NCBI RefSeq assembly: GCF_904067045.1
Contig: NZ_CAJFDC010000013.1
Location: 372,001 to 436,000 of the forward strand
DNA: 64,000 nucleotides
From: Pseudomonas sp. FEN
Lineage (GTDB): Bacteria > Pseudomonadota > Gammaproteobacteria > Pseudomonadales > Pseudomonadaceae
Reading direction: 5' to 3'
Numbering within the stretch: position 1 is the stretch's first letter; each line of letters opens with the position of its first letter. This document shows, piece after piece, positions 34,776 through 43,116 of this stretch. Both the position numbers and the translations under genes were made by a program. The notes below the pieces were generated by a model. That model was given only the letters and a program-made list of their open reading frames with translations. It was not told where the DNA came from and ran no database searches.

Positions 34776-35206
34776 GGGCGATGGCTCTCCAGGATAGTCA
34801 ACGGTGAGTAACGCCGACCCAGGGCGATGCTCCCGGAGCCACCGATCAGCAAAGCAGTGAAGACGATCAGCAGCAACCAGGCGAACTGGCCGTCGGCCAG
34901 GCTCCACTCGGGGTGCACCCACACCAGTGAAACCAGCAGCAGGAACAGCACCGGCAGGGTGGCCAGGCGCGTCAGCAGACCGAGGACAATCAGCAGCGGA
35001 CACACGACTTCGGCGAAAATCGCCAGGCTCAGGGTCAGGTGCGCCCCCAGGCCGAAAGGGTCTTCGATCAATGTCAGCTGATGCTGGAAGTCCAGCAGCT
35101 TGGGCAGGCCATGGACCCGCAAGAGCAGGGCCGAACCGGCCAGGCGCAGCCAGAGCAGCGCCCAGTCAGCCGACGTACGAGAGGACAACAAGGGGTGAGT
35201 GACCAT
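34772..35206 (-). CDS. DoxX-family membrane protein
   Basis: 144 residues with four hydrophobic segments, including LLWLRLAGSALLLRVHGLPK and LSLAIFAEVVCPLLIVLGLLTR, the DoxX signature (small loop with HG and the E in FAEVVCP). DoxX proteins occur in quinone-linked or thiol-redox membrane complexes. It is first of the coupled pair with the ABM protein; 69 bases separate it from the hydrolase gene upstream. Confidence 0.85.
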   Translation of the reverse strand: MVTHPLLSSRTSADWALLWLRLAGSALLLRVHGLPKLLDFQHQLTLIEDPFGLGAHLTLSLAIFAEVVCPLLIVLGLLTRLATLPVLFLLLVSLVWVHPEWSLADGQFAWLLLIVFTALLIGGSGSIALGRRYSPLTILESHRP

Positions 35207-35275
35207 GTCAGGTCTCCCGGCGAAGGCTGGGTGAAATAGAGCGTCGGGCGCGGCCAGCGCGCCCGACTCACTGGG

Positions 35276-35920
35276 TTACTTGACTTGGCGTTGTGGTGCG
35301 TTGTGCACCATGGTGTAGGCGTAGTCCACGCCCATGCCGTAGGCGCCGCTGTGTTCGCGCACCAGATTCATCACCGCGTCGTAGGTTTCCTTGTGGGCCC
35401 AGTCACGTTGGAACTCGAGCAGCACCTGCTGCCAGGTCACCGGCACGGCACCGGCCTGAATCATCCGTTGCACCGACATGTCGTGGGCTTCCTGGGTGGT
35501 ACCGCCAGAAGCGTCGGTGACGATGTACACCTCGAAACCTTCGGCCAGGGCTTCCAGGGCCGGGAAGTTCAGGCACACCTCGGTCCACAGCGCGGCCATG
35601 ATCAGCTTCTTGCGACCGGTGGCCTTCACCGCCTCGACGAACTTCTTGTCTTCCCAGGAGTTCATCGAGGTGCGCTCGATCGGCTGTGCGCCCGGGTTCA
35701 CTGCCAGCAACTCAGGCCAGATGTAACCGCTGAAGCTCTTGGTTTCCACCGAGGTATAGATCGTCGGCACGTTGAAGATCTTCGCTGCCTTGGCCAGGCC
35801 CACGGTGTTGTTCTTCAGGGTCTGGCGATCGATCGATTGCACACCGAAGGACATCTGCGGCTGGTGGTCGATCAGGATCAGGGTGGAGTTGGTTGGGTTG
35901 AGCAGTTCACGGATAGACAT
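35276..35920 (-). CDS. YcaC-like isochorismatase-family hydrolase
   Basis: 214 residues. LILIDHQPQMSFGVQSIDRQ carries the catalytic Asp, RKKLIMAALWTEVCLNFPAL the nucleophilic Cys with its preceding strand, and a Lys lies in between, the Asp-Lys-Cys triad of cysteine hydrolases. Closest in look to YcaC. It is the first gene of a leftward run (hydrolase, DoxX, ABM protein, amidohydrolase), all on the minus strand with short gaps, which may handle amide or ester metabolites. GGAACTCGCC before the ATG is a modest ribosome site. Confidence 0.88.
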   Translation of the reverse strand: MSIRELLNPTNSTLILIDHQPQMSFGVQSIDRQTLKNNTVGLAKAAKIFNVPTIYTSVETKSFSGYIWPELLAVNPGAQPIERTSMNSWEDKKFVEAVKATGRKKLIMAALWTEVCLNFPALEALAEGFEVYIVTDASGGTTQEAHDMSVQRMIQAGAVPVTWQQVLLEFQRDWAHKETYDAVMNLVREHSGAYGMGVDYAYTMVHNAPQRQVK

Positions 35921-36275
35921 GGCGAGTTCCTTATGGCTGTAGAAGGTCTGAGTAGTCTGGAAGCTCGGCGCGATCTCCGCTTGGATGTATGTGCTGCCGG
36001 CTTGGAATGAACTTTAGGCCACCAACCAAAACAGGACAATCCACCAAAACAAGGAATCATTGTTTCTATTTTTGAGACAACCATAAATGCCCTCCCACTT
36101 GCATGCATGTGTTCTGGATGCCCACACCAGAGCCACCACCAGCAGAGCCGGTTCGACGAAGCCCGGCGGTCGAACCGAAATAAAACTGTATATTCATACA
36201 GATAAAGGTTGCCCGACGGACCAACACTGAGCATTCTGTATCCCTCTTGCCCAGCCCTGATGAAACAAGGTGGTT
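35921..36275. other. Divergent intergenic region (hydrolase / topB)
   Basis: Contains an A-rich segment with CCACCAACCAAAACAGGACAATCC and CACCAAAACAAGGAATCATTG (36017-36063) near the hydrolase side, possibly regulator sites. A hairpin GGTTCGAC-GAAGCCCGGCG-GTCGAACC follows (36151-36177), then the LexA-like palindrome. No gene is seen. Confidence 0.5.
36186..36201 (+). promoter_or_regulatory. LexA (SOS)-box-like palindrome upstream of topB
   Basis: CTGTATATTCATACAG has the CTG-N10-CAG outer halves and the TAT..ATA inner halves of the gamma-proteobacterial LexA site. It is 74 bases upstream of the topB start and immediately before a T/A-rich stretch that could be the promoter. Binding is inferred. 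Confidence 0.6.
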
Positions 36276-38222
36276 ATGCGGTTGTTCCTCTGTGAGAAGC
36301 CCTCCCAGGCCAAAGACATTGCCGCCGTGCTCGGAGCCACGCGGCGTGGCGACGGCTGCTGGGTGGGTCCGAATGCCACTGTCACCTGGTGCATCGGTCA
36401 CCTGCTGGAAACCGCCCCGCCGGATGCCTATGACGCCCGCTACAAACGCTGGGTTTTGGCCGACCTGCCTATCGTTCCGGAAAAATGGAAGATGCAGGTC
36501 AAGCCCAAGACCGCCAGTCAGTACAAGGCGGTCAAGCGCCTGCTGGGCGAGGCCCAGGAGTTGGTGATTGCCACTGACGCCGATCGCGAAGGGGAAATGA
36601 TCGCCCGGGAACTGGTCGAGCATTGCCGCTATCGCGGACCGATCCAGCGGCTCTGGCTGTCGGCGCTCGACGACGCCTCGATCCGCAAGGCGCTGGCGGC
36701 GCTCAAACCCGGCGGAGAAACCTTTTCGCTCTATCATTCGGCCCTGGGGCGCTCGCGGGCCGACTGGCTGATCGGCATGAACATGAGCCGCTTGTTCACC
36801 CTGCTCGGGCGCCAATCCGGTTACCAGGGCGTGCTGCCGGTGGGACGCGTACAAACCCCGACCCTGCGTCTGGTGGTAGACCGCGACCGCAGCATCGCCA
36901 ACTTCGTGCCAGTGGCCTATTGGGCGATCGACGTACATCTGCTGCATGACGGCCAGCCCTTTGTCGCGCAGTGGCGCGCCCCCCAGGACACCTGTGACGA
37001 CCAGGACCGCTGCCTCGACCAGGCCCTCGCGCAACAGGCCGCGACCGCCATGGAAGCGGCGACCAGCGCCAGGGTCGTGAAACTCAAGACCGAGCGGATT
37101 CGCGAGCCGGCGCCCCTGCCCTTCGATCTCGGCACCCTGCAGGAAGTCTGCTCGAAAAGGCTGGGACTGGGCGCCCAGGAGACACTGGACATTGCCCAGG
37201 CGCTGTACGAAACCCACAAGGTCATCACCTACCCGCGCAGCGATTGTGGTTTTCTGCCGCTGAGTCAGCACGGCGATGCCGGCCGGGTGCTGGCGGCGCT
37301 GGAACGGGCCGATCCGAGCCTGGCCAAGCTGGCGGCGTATCTCGATCCGACGCGCCGCTCGCGGGCCTGGAACGATGCCAAGGTTACGGCCCACCACGGC
37401 ATTATCCCGACGGGCACGGGCGCCAGCCTTGAGCGTTTGCAAGGCAAGCCGCGCGCCGTCTACAGCCTGATTCGCGCCCGTTACCTGGCGCAGTTTCTGC
37501 CCAATCACGAATACGACCGGACCCAGGCCGATTTCGACTGCGCGGCACAGGCACTGCGGGCCGTGGGCAAACAGATCGTCGAACCCGGCTGGAAACGTGC
37601 CCTGCCTGAAGCGCTGGTACCGGCCAAGGGCCGTGAGGCCGCCGAGCCACAGCCCTTGCCGGCGCTGCGTGAAGGCACCGAGTGCGCCCTGAACCGGGTC
37701 GACCTCAAGGACCTCTGGACCCAGCCACCAAAACCGTTCACCGAAGGCGACCTGATCAAGGCGATGAAAAACGTCGCCAAGTATGTGGAGGATCCGCGCC
37801 TCAAACAGAAACTCAAGGACACCACCGGCATCGGCACCGAAGCCACCCGCGCCGGCATCATCCAGGGTTTGCTCGATCGCAGTTACCTGGTCAAGCATGG
37901 CAAAAGCCTGTCAGCGACCCCAGCGGCCTGCAGCCTGATCGATGCGGTGCCGCGGGCCATTGCCGACCCGGGCACCACGGCGATCTGGGAACAGGCACTG
38001 GACATGGTGCAAAGCGGTGAGATGAGCCTGGAAGAGTTTGTCGCCAAGCAAGCGGCATGGATGAGCAAGCAGGTGGGACGCTGCGTCGAGTTGAAGCTGC
38101 AGATCACTATGCCCGCCGGGATGGCGGGACAAGGGGCGGCGCCCTGGAAGAAGAAACGCAAGGCTTCGGCAGGCAAGACAGCAAAGCCCCGACGCACGAC
38201 GAAGTCGGCGGCTGGTTCCTGA
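36276..38222 (+). CDS. topB: DNA topoisomerase III
   Basis: 648 residues from ATG 36276 (ACAAGG six bases upstream; the in-frame GTG 36270 is on that site). A TOPRIM domain (MRLFLCEKPSQAKDIAAVLG, VIATDADREGEMIAREL) is followed by the type IA core; the catalytic Tyr is residue 319 in ITYPRSDC. GRSRADWLIGMNMSRLFTLL and GIGTEATRAGIIQGLLDRSY are standard. It relaxes and decatenates single-stranded regions during replication and recombination. Length matches E. coli TopB (653), with a Lys/Arg-rich tail and no C-terminal zinc fingers. A LexA-like box upstream suggests SOS induction. Confidence 0.95.
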   Translation: MRLFLCEKPSQAKDIAAVLGATRRGDGCWVGPNATVTWCIGHLLETAPPDAYDARYKRWVLADLPIVPEKWKMQVKPKTASQYKAVKRLLGEAQELVIATDADREGEMIARELVEHCRYRGPIQRLWLSALDDASIRKALAALKPGGETFSLYHSALGRSRADWLIGMNMSRLFTLLGRQSGYQGVLPVGRVQTPTLRLVVDRDRSIANFVPVAYWAIDVHLLHDGQPFVAQWRAPQDTCDDQDRCLDQALAQQAATAMEAATSARVVKLKTERIREPAPLPFDLGTLQEVCSKRLGLGAQETLDIAQALYETHKVITYPRSDCGFLPLSQHGDAGRVLAALERADPSLAKLAAYLDPTRRSRAWNDAKVTAHHGIIPTGTGASLERLQGKPRAVYSLIRARYLAQFLPNHEYDRTQADFDCAAQALRAVGKQIVEPGWKRALPEALVPAKGREAAEPQPLPALREGTECALNRVDLKDLWTQPPKPFTEGDLIKAMKNVAKYVEDPRLKQKLKDTTGIGTEATRAGIIQGLLDRSYLVKHGKSLSATPAACSLIDAVPRAIADPGTTAIWEQALDMVQSGEMSLEEFVAKQAAWMSKQVGRCVELKLQITMPAGMAGQGAAPWKKKRKASAGKTAKPRRTTKSAAGS

Positions 38223-38228
38223 CTGATC

Positions 38229-38259
38229 GAGCGCTCCCACGCGCAAGGTGGGAACGCTC
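38229..38259. repeat. Imperfect hairpin after topB
   Basis: GAGCGCTCCCAC (38229-38240) pairs with GTGGGAACGCTC (38248-38259), with one bulge. It is the family of CTCCCACGC..AAGGTGGGAACG repeats, here between the convergent topB and coiled-coil genes. Confidence 0.6.
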
Positions 38260-38295
38260 ACATCCAGGCTTAAGTGAATGCCATTGCAGCCGTCA

Positions 38296-38844
38296 TCATT
38301 TCACCTTTCTGCTCAGGTCATCCACGTTGCGTTTCAGACTTTCCAGATCGCGCTGCTGATCACTGATATCGCGCTTGAGACTGGAGAGCTCGCTGGCGCT
38401 CGAACTAGAGCTTGAGCCTGAACTGCGTTTGAGATCATCCACCTGGCTGGCCAACTTCTCAATGCTGTGATTCTGATCGCTCACACTGCGCTTGAGATCG
38501 GAAAGCTCGCTGCTGTTCGAGCTGGAGCCCAAACCGCTATTACGCTTGAGTTCCTCGATGACACGAGTCTGGTCATTGATGATCTTCTTCAGGCTGTCCA
38601 GTTCATCGGCATTACGCTTCTGCAGGTCCTGCATCTTCTGAAGATCATCAACCGTAAAATCGGTATTACGCAGTGAGTATCCAGACCCCATGCCGCCATT
38701 GGTCGCGGCGAGGTGATCGAAACGCCCGGCATCCAGGTTTTCGACCTCCACCGCGGCCTGAGCTGGAAGCGCCAAGCCAGCCAGCAAAAGCATAAACAAA
38801 CCAGTAGCGGGAATCGTGGAAGAAGGCTTGAAGCGAGCGGGCAT
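38296..38844 (-). CDS. Secreted coiled-coil repeat protein
   Basis: 182 residues from ATG 38844. A signal peptide (TGLFMLLLAGLALPAQA, cleavage about residue 34) precedes a short region VEVENLDAGRFDHLAATNGG and then a heptad-rich body. The same unit appears three times: ELDSLKKIINDQTRVIEELK, ELSDLKRSVSDQNHSIEKLA and ELSSLKRDISDQQRDLESLK, separated by Ser-rich linkers (GLGSSSNSS, SSGSSSSSSAS). It should be an extended periplasmic or surface coiled coil. I know no named family. It is convergent with topB and alone on its strand. Confidence 0.75.
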   Translation of the reverse strand: MPARFKPSSTIPATGLFMLLLAGLALPAQAAVEVENLDAGRFDHLAATNGGMGSGYSLRNTDFTVDDLQKMQDLQKRNADELDSLKKIINDQTRVIEELKRNSGLGSSSNSSELSDLKRSVSDQNHSIEKLASQVDDLKRSSGSSSSSSASELSSLKRDISDQQRDLESLKRNVDDLSRKVK

Positions 38845-39023
38845 TACTGTCGTCCTTGTGAAGTGCCGAGATGGCATATAGCTATGACTGACTTTGCCCG
38901 AAGTGGTTCCGCCCCCACCCGTCGTCTTCCAGGAGCCAATGGATTCCAACCCCGCTCCTGGCTGCCATACACCGCGCAAGAGCGTGCGCTATCAGTGGTT
39001 GAGGCCAGCAGATCGGATGGCGG

Positions 39024-39476
39024 TCATGTGACATCCAACAACTGCTGCATATTGCGATGGCGCGCCTCGAAGATGCGATTCATGTAGGCGTCGACGAACA
39101 GCCATTCCAACAGCGCGCCGCCGATGGCCCGGTAGGTGACCCGGTCGGTATAGAGCGTCCCCCCCTCGGCGGCTTCGACCCGGTGCTCATGACGAAACGC
39201 ACTGAGCGGCCCCTTGATCATCTCGTCAATGAAGTGCTGGTTATCCCTGACCTCGCGAATGCGTACAGTCCAGTTGGCCGGGATGAAACCGAACATCCAG
39301 TGCCGGAAACGAAACTCGCGCCCCTGCTCGATACGCAGGTCGGCGATGTCGACTTTGCCCAGTGGCGCGACACGCTCTGGAAAGATCCTCGGGAAGTTGG
39401 CACCCTCCAGGCAAAAATCAAACACTTCGGCGCAACTGCGCCCCTTGATCAACGTGGTCTTTTCCAATACCGGCAT
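39024..39476 (-). CDS. SRPBCC-family (START/polyketide-cyclase-like) protein
   Basis: 150 residues: an initial strand (LEKTTLIKGRSCAEVFDFCL), then FRHWMFGFIPANWTVRIREV, DEMIKGPLSAFRHEHRVEA and a long C-terminal helix (LLEWLFVDAYMNRIFEARHR), the helix-grip order of the SRPBCC superfamily. It binds a hydrophobic ligand; role unknown. No neighbour on its strand within 380 bases. Confidence 0.8.
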   Translation of the reverse strand: MPVLEKTTLIKGRSCAEVFDFCLEGANFPRIFPERVAPLGKVDIADLRIEQGREFRFRHWMFGFIPANWTVRIREVRDNQHFIDEMIKGPLSAFRHEHRVEAAEGGTLYTDRVTYRAIGGALLEWLFVDAYMNRIFEARHRNMQQLLDVT

Positions 39477-39862
39477 GTAGCGCGCTCTGCAGATGGGTTC
39501 GACAACCGAATGGAAACGCTCGACGCAACACTGCCGGACCTATGGGGCCAAGCCGATTGCATCATCACCAGTACGCCGAAACCGGACACCAAGACAATGG
39601 CGTCGCTCGAGAGGATCGCGTCCTGCGATGGAACACTCCATTAATACGAATGAGAACTTATCACAAAATATCTCATCAGAACATCAGTGAACTGCCCCCT
39701 CGCTCCTGCATGCCAGTCTGAGAGTGGTTTCCCGGAATACGGGAGACCACGTGGTTATCCATCAGGACCGCAAGGTCGACTGATCAGCCGGCCTGCCCGC
39801 GATGGACGTCAACGATGATGAACATCACGGCGCCGCCAGGTCCATCGCGGGCCACCAGCCGG
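39477..39862. other. Gap without a supported gene
   Basis: 386 bases. An AT-rich patch 39640-39690 includes ATGAGAACTTATCACAAAAT, faintly like half a Fur box but not convincing. An ATC-rich palindromic segment near 39780-39860 (GGCCGGCTG.. / CCAGCCGGC) could form a hairpin downstream of the FMN-reductase gene. Nothing coding is supported. Confidence 0.4.
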
Positions 39863-40408
39863 CTATTCCTCTGCGATCCGAGCCCCCTCTTCGATCCGGT
39901 CCTTGAATGCCTCGAGGGCTGAGACGATTTGTTGACGAATCTGCGGATCTGCCGCAATGGCGGTTTCATCCATCTCCTTGGCCAGCAGGTTCACGGTAAT
40001 GGATGCCGGTTCGACGATACTCGCCGACATCGTCTCCAGCACCAACCTGAGCGCCGCCTGCGCATGACTCGCCCGCGGCGATGCGTTGAACAACGCTACC
40101 GGCTTGCCGGGAAACTCGTGGCTGGCAACCAGCCAATCCAATGCATTCTTGAACGCCCCCGGGATGCCGCGTGCGTACTCGGGGCACGAAATCAGAATGC
40201 CATCCGCCTGACCAATCAGCTCGCGCAGCGCCACAACGATTGGCGGCGGATTATCCGCCAGGTCCGGGTCGAAATGCGGCAGTTGCCCCACCTCCAGATA
40301 GTGCCGGATCGACACCCCTTCGGGATTGAGCCTCTCGGCGGCGCGAAGTAGCGCGGAATTTGAAGAGGCCGTCCGAAGACTCCCCGAGACTGCCAGTAGC
40401 CGTACCAT
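39863..40408 (-). CDS. NADPH-dependent FMN reductase
   Basis: 181 residues from ATG 40408 (GGGAGGATCA upstream). The flavodoxin-like motif VSGSLRTASSNSALLRAAER binds the FMN phosphate; GILISCPEYARGIPGAFKNA with LDWLVASHEFPGKPVALFNA is the ChrR/YieF-type core. It reduces flavins, quinones or chromate with NADPH. A terminator (40439-40463) separates it from the small membrane pair upstream. Confidence 0.9.
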   Translation of the reverse strand: MVRLLAVSGSLRTASSNSALLRAAERLNPEGVSIRHYLEVGQLPHFDPDLADNPPPIVVALRELIGQADGILISCPEYARGIPGAFKNALDWLVASHEFPGKPVALFNASPRASHAQAALRLVLETMSASIVEPASITVNLLAKEMDETAIAADPQIRQQIVSALEAFKDRIEEGARIAEE

Positions 40409-40438
40409 TGATCCTCCCTGATAACGTGTAACGCCCTG

Positions 40439-40463
40439 AAAAAAAGCCCGCTCAATGGCGGGC
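40439..40463 (-). terminator. Rho-independent terminator
   Basis: On the minus strand GCCCGC-CATTGA-GCGGGC followed by seven T; it ends the two-gene unit 41001-40535. Confidence 0.8.
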
Positions 40464-40534
40464 GCTTGGACACTCAACACTCATGAACAGATTATCCGGG
40501 AGTCTGCGAATATCGGCCGGAATGGGAACTGAGA

Positions 40535-40801
40535 CTAGAGTTTCGTCCCCAGGGCTTGCAGTTTCAAGCTTGCACTCCTGGGGTTCCTCGAGTCAACTTG
40601 CTGTCTTTCTTCAATTTTTCTGCCGAGATAGCTGACTTCCGCCCTGAGCGCCTGCAACTCGGTCGTCGCTTGATCGAGCAGTTCGCGATCAGATGGCAGT
40701 GGCCCCTCACTGGAATGCCTTCGTTTACGACCACGATAAACAGCGACGGCTATCAGCATAACGATACCGGCCAACCAAAGGAGAACGATTGTGGCTTTCA
40801 C
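40535..40801 (-). CDS. Small membrane protein with coiled-coil tail
   Basis: 88 residues from GTG 40801, set by AGGAGGTG just upstream. One N-terminal membrane segment (TIVLLWLAGIVMLIAVAVY), a basic patch (RGRKRRH), then a helix with DRELLDQATTELQALRAEVS. The GTG overlaps the stop of the upstream gene (GTGA), so translation is coupled. Function is unknown; the two likely form one complex. Confidence 0.65.
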   Translation of the reverse strand: MKATIVLLWLAGIVMLIAVAVYRGRKRRHSSEGPLPSDRELLDQATTELQALRAEVSYLGRKIEERQQVDSRNPRSASLKLQALGTKL

Positions 40802-41001
40802 TGCCCCACCTCCTGTATTGCACACACGTAAGAGAAGACAAAACAAAAAAGGCTGGCGATAAACAGCGTGACACTCAGCAACACCCTCTCGGGCGTTGCA
40901 TCCCCGGCCAAAAGGTACAAAGTTGAAAAGCCGGTGATCGCCGCTCCAGCTCCCAAGCCAACCATCAAGTCAGTCAGCCACCGAATCGTTTTACTTTCCA
41001 T
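40798..41001 (-). CDS. Small two-TM membrane protein
   Basis: 67 residues from ATG 41001 with two hydrophobic segments (LMVGLGAGAAITGFSTLYLL and LLSVTLFIASLFCFVFSYVC). It ends in the start codon of the next gene (GTGA overlap). Family not recognised. Confidence 0.65.
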   Translation of the reverse strand: MESKTIRWLTDLMVGLGAGAAITGFSTLYLLAGDATPERVLLSVTLFIASLFCFVFSYVCAIQEVGQ

Positions 41002-41246
41002 GCCGCATCCTTGCGCAAAACGTAGCAGAGCAATTCCGCCCTGACGCCCACCACCTGAAGTCCACTGAAGGTGAATAAAAAGCCCAATGCTTGAGGACGG
41101 ATTTTTAGGAGAAGATGGGGCGCGGTCAACCCACTGAGTGTGTGGCGGTATTTCAGGAGCGTCGTGGATCGATCCTCAAACGAGCGCGGACGGCGAACCG
41201 CCCGGTACGGACTCGACGCGCAGGAGGATCACCAAACGCAAGACGC

Positions 41247-41274
41247 AAAAAAGGGCCAACCTTTCGATTGACCC
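41247..41274 (-). terminator. Terminator of tRNA-Val copy 1
   Basis: Minus strand GGGTCAATC-GAAA-GGTTGGCCC followed by six T, 32 bases after the tRNA 3' end. The same hairpin recurs after copy 2. Confidence 0.85.
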
Positions 41275-41305
41275 TTTTAGACCGCCCAGCAGAGCGGATT
41301 TTGTT

Positions 41306-41382
41306 TGGTAGGCGCGATTGGACTCGAACCAACGACCCCCACCATGTCAAGGTGGTGCTCTAACCAACTGAGCTACGTGCCT
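41306..41382 (-). tRNA. tRNA-Val (anticodon GAC), copy 1
   Basis: 77 bases, cloverleaf: acceptor AGGCACG with CGCGCCT, D arm GCTC..GAGC, anticodon stem CCACC/GGTGG with loop TTGACAT (anticodon GAC), T arm GTTGG..CCAAT with TTCGAGT, and an encoded CCA end. The fifth acceptor pair is A-C, a mismatch shared by copy 2. Confidence 0.95.
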
Positions 41383-41395
41383 GCTGTGAGGCGGC

Positions 41396-41423
41396 ATTCT
41401 ACGGAATCTAGAAAGGCTGTCAA
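41396..41423 (-). promoter_or_regulatory. Promoter of tRNA-Val copy 1
   Basis: Minus strand TTGACA (41423-41418) and TAGAAT (41401-41396) with 16-base spacing, the -10 lying 14 bases before the mature tRNA 5' end. Confidence 0.7.
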
Positions 41424-41484
41424 CCCCTTTTCTTTCCGCTAAGCCTATGAATATGCGTATTTTTTAGTGAACACCCGGAAAACG

Positions 41485-41510
41485 AAAAGGGCCAACCTCT
41501 CGATTGACCC
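41485..41510 (-). terminator. Terminator of tRNA-Val copy 2
   Basis: Minus strand GGGTCAATC-GAGA-GGTTGGCCC then TTTTCG; near-identical to the terminator of copy 1, one loop base changed. Confidence 0.8.
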
Positions 41511-41541
41511 TTTCTGACCGCCCAGCAGAGCGGATTTTGTT

Positions 41542-41618
41542 TGGTAGGCGCGATTGGACTCGAACCAACGACCCCCACCATGTCAAGGTGGTGCTCTAAC
41601 CAACTGAGCTACGTGCCT
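41542..41618 (-). tRNA. tRNA-Val (anticodon GAC), copy 2
   Basis: Sequence identical to copy 1 across all 77 bases, 236 bases away on the same strand. Upstream is TTGACA (41659-41654) with a weak -10 AAAATG (41636-41631) at 17 bases, so this copy may have a weaker promoter. Confidence 0.95.
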
Positions 41619-41804
41619 GCTGTAGGGCGACATTTTGCGGATTTTCTCCGCGCTGTCAACCCTTTTATTTAGCTAACCCTTTGAATACATGTATTTTTTA
41701 CCAAGACTTGGGCAAACCGGCTTTTTTCCAGGGTGGCTGGCGGGGGTATTTTATCTAAGGTAGGATCAGGCCACTCGTAAAAAATATAAAACAGAGGTTG
41801 CAGG

Positions 41805-43088
41805 ATGGCGAACACTCCCTACCCCCAGTCCTACTACGCCGCTTCGGCGAACCCGGTTCCTCAACGCCCCACCTTGCAAGATGACGTCGAGACCGATGTG
41901 TGCGTGATCGGAGCCGGTTACACCGGGCTGTCCAGCGCGTTGTTCCTGCTGGAGAACGGCTTTCGGGTCACGGTGCTGGAAGCGGCCAAGGTCGGCTTCG
42001 GCGCATCGGGCCGCAACGGTGGGCAGATCGTCAACAGCTACAGCCGCGATATCGATGTCATCGAACGCAGCGTCGGCCCCAAGCAGGCACAGTTGCTCGG
42101 GCAGATGGCCTTCGAAGGCGGGCGGATCATTCGCGAACGAGTAGCCAAGTACAACATCCAGTGCGACCTCAAGGATGGTGGCGTATTCGCCGCCATCACC
42201 AAGAAGCAGATGGGCCATCTCGAATCCCAGAAGAAGCTCTGGGAACGCTACGGCCATACCCAGCTCGAACTGCTGGACGAGCGACGTATTCGTCAGGTGG
42301 TCGGCTGCGACCAGTACCTGGGCGGCATGCTCGACATGAGTGGCGGCCATATTCATCCGCTGAACCTGGCGCTGGGTGAAGCGGCCGCGGTCGAGTCGCT
42401 GGGCGGGACGATCTACGAGCAGTCACCGGCGGTACGCATCGAGCGCGGCGCCAGTCCCGTGGTGCATACACCGCAAGGCAAGGTCAGGGCCAAATTCATC
42501 ATCGTCGCCGGTAACGCCTACCTCGGTAACCTGGTACCGGAGCTGTCCGCCAAATCGATGCCGTGCGGCACCCAGGTGATCACCACCGCGCCGCTGAGCG
42601 ATGCACTGGCGAAGTCGCTGCTGCCTCAGGACTACTGCGTCGAGGACTGCAACTACTTGCTGGACTACTACCGTCTTTCCGCCGACAAGCGCCTGATCTT
42701 CGGCGGCGGCGTGGTGTATGGCGCACGGGACCCGGCCAACATCGAGGCGATCATCCGGCCGAAAATGCTCAAGGCGTTCCCACAGCTCAAGGATGTGAAG
42801 ATCGACTACGCCTGGACCGGTAACTTCCTGCTGACACTGTCACGTCTGCCACAGGTCGGGCGCCTGGGGGACAACATCTATTACTCCCAGGGCTGCAGCG
42901 GCCATGGCGTGACCTATACCCACCTGGCCGGCAAAGTGCTGGCCGAGGCCCTGCGCGGCCAGGCCGAGCGTTTCGACGCCTTTGCCGACCTGCCGCACTA
43001 CCCCTTCCCCGGCGGCCAGTTGCTGCGCACACCGTTCACCGCCCTGGGCGCCTGGTATTACACGCTGCGGGACAAGCTGGGAATTTAA
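41805..43088 (+). CDS. puuB: Gamma-glutamylputrescine oxidoreductase
   Basis: 427 residues, the length of E. coli PuuB (426). The FAD dinucleotide-binding motif is VCVIGAGYTGLSSALFLLEN at about 30; FGASGRNGGQIVNSYSRDID, DMSGGHIHPLNLALGEAAA, KSMPCGTQVITTAPLS and YCVEDCNYLLDYYRLSADKR match PuuB almost block for block. It oxidises gamma-glutamylputrescine to the aldehyde in putrescine breakdown. No other puu genes are adjacent, which is usual in Pseudomonas, where paralogues are scattered. ATG 41805 follows AGAGGTTGCAGG. Confidence 0.9.
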   Translation: MANTPYPQSYYAASANPVPQRPTLQDDVETDVCVIGAGYTGLSSALFLLENGFRVTVLEAAKVGFGASGRNGGQIVNSYSRDIDVIERSVGPKQAQLLGQMAFEGGRIIRERVAKYNIQCDLKDGGVFAAITKKQMGHLESQKKLWERYGHTQLELLDERRIRQVVGCDQYLGGMLDMSGGHIHPLNLALGEAAAVESLGGTIYEQSPAVRIERGASPVVHTPQGKVRAKFIIVAGNAYLGNLVPELSAKSMPCGTQVITTAPLSDALAKSLLPQDYCVEDCNYLLDYYRLSADKRLIFGGGVVYGARDPANIEAIIRPKMLKAFPQLKDVKIDYAWTGNFLLTLSRLPQVGRLGDNIYYSQGCSGHGVTYTHLAGKVLAEALRGQAERFDAFADLPHYPFPGGQLLRTPFTALGAWYYTLRDKLGI

Positions 43089-43116
43089 ACCGCACAGCGT
43101 GTTGCAGCTATTGCCA

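Noticed and set aside
36066..37898. 610-codon open frame on the minus strand over topB
   Set aside because: It is the antisense shadow of topB; composition is His/Gly/Gln-rich and no family is recognisable.
39647..39664. Fur-box-like ATGAGAACTTATCAC
   Set aside because: Only one half fits, and the nearest downstream gene on that strand is far away.
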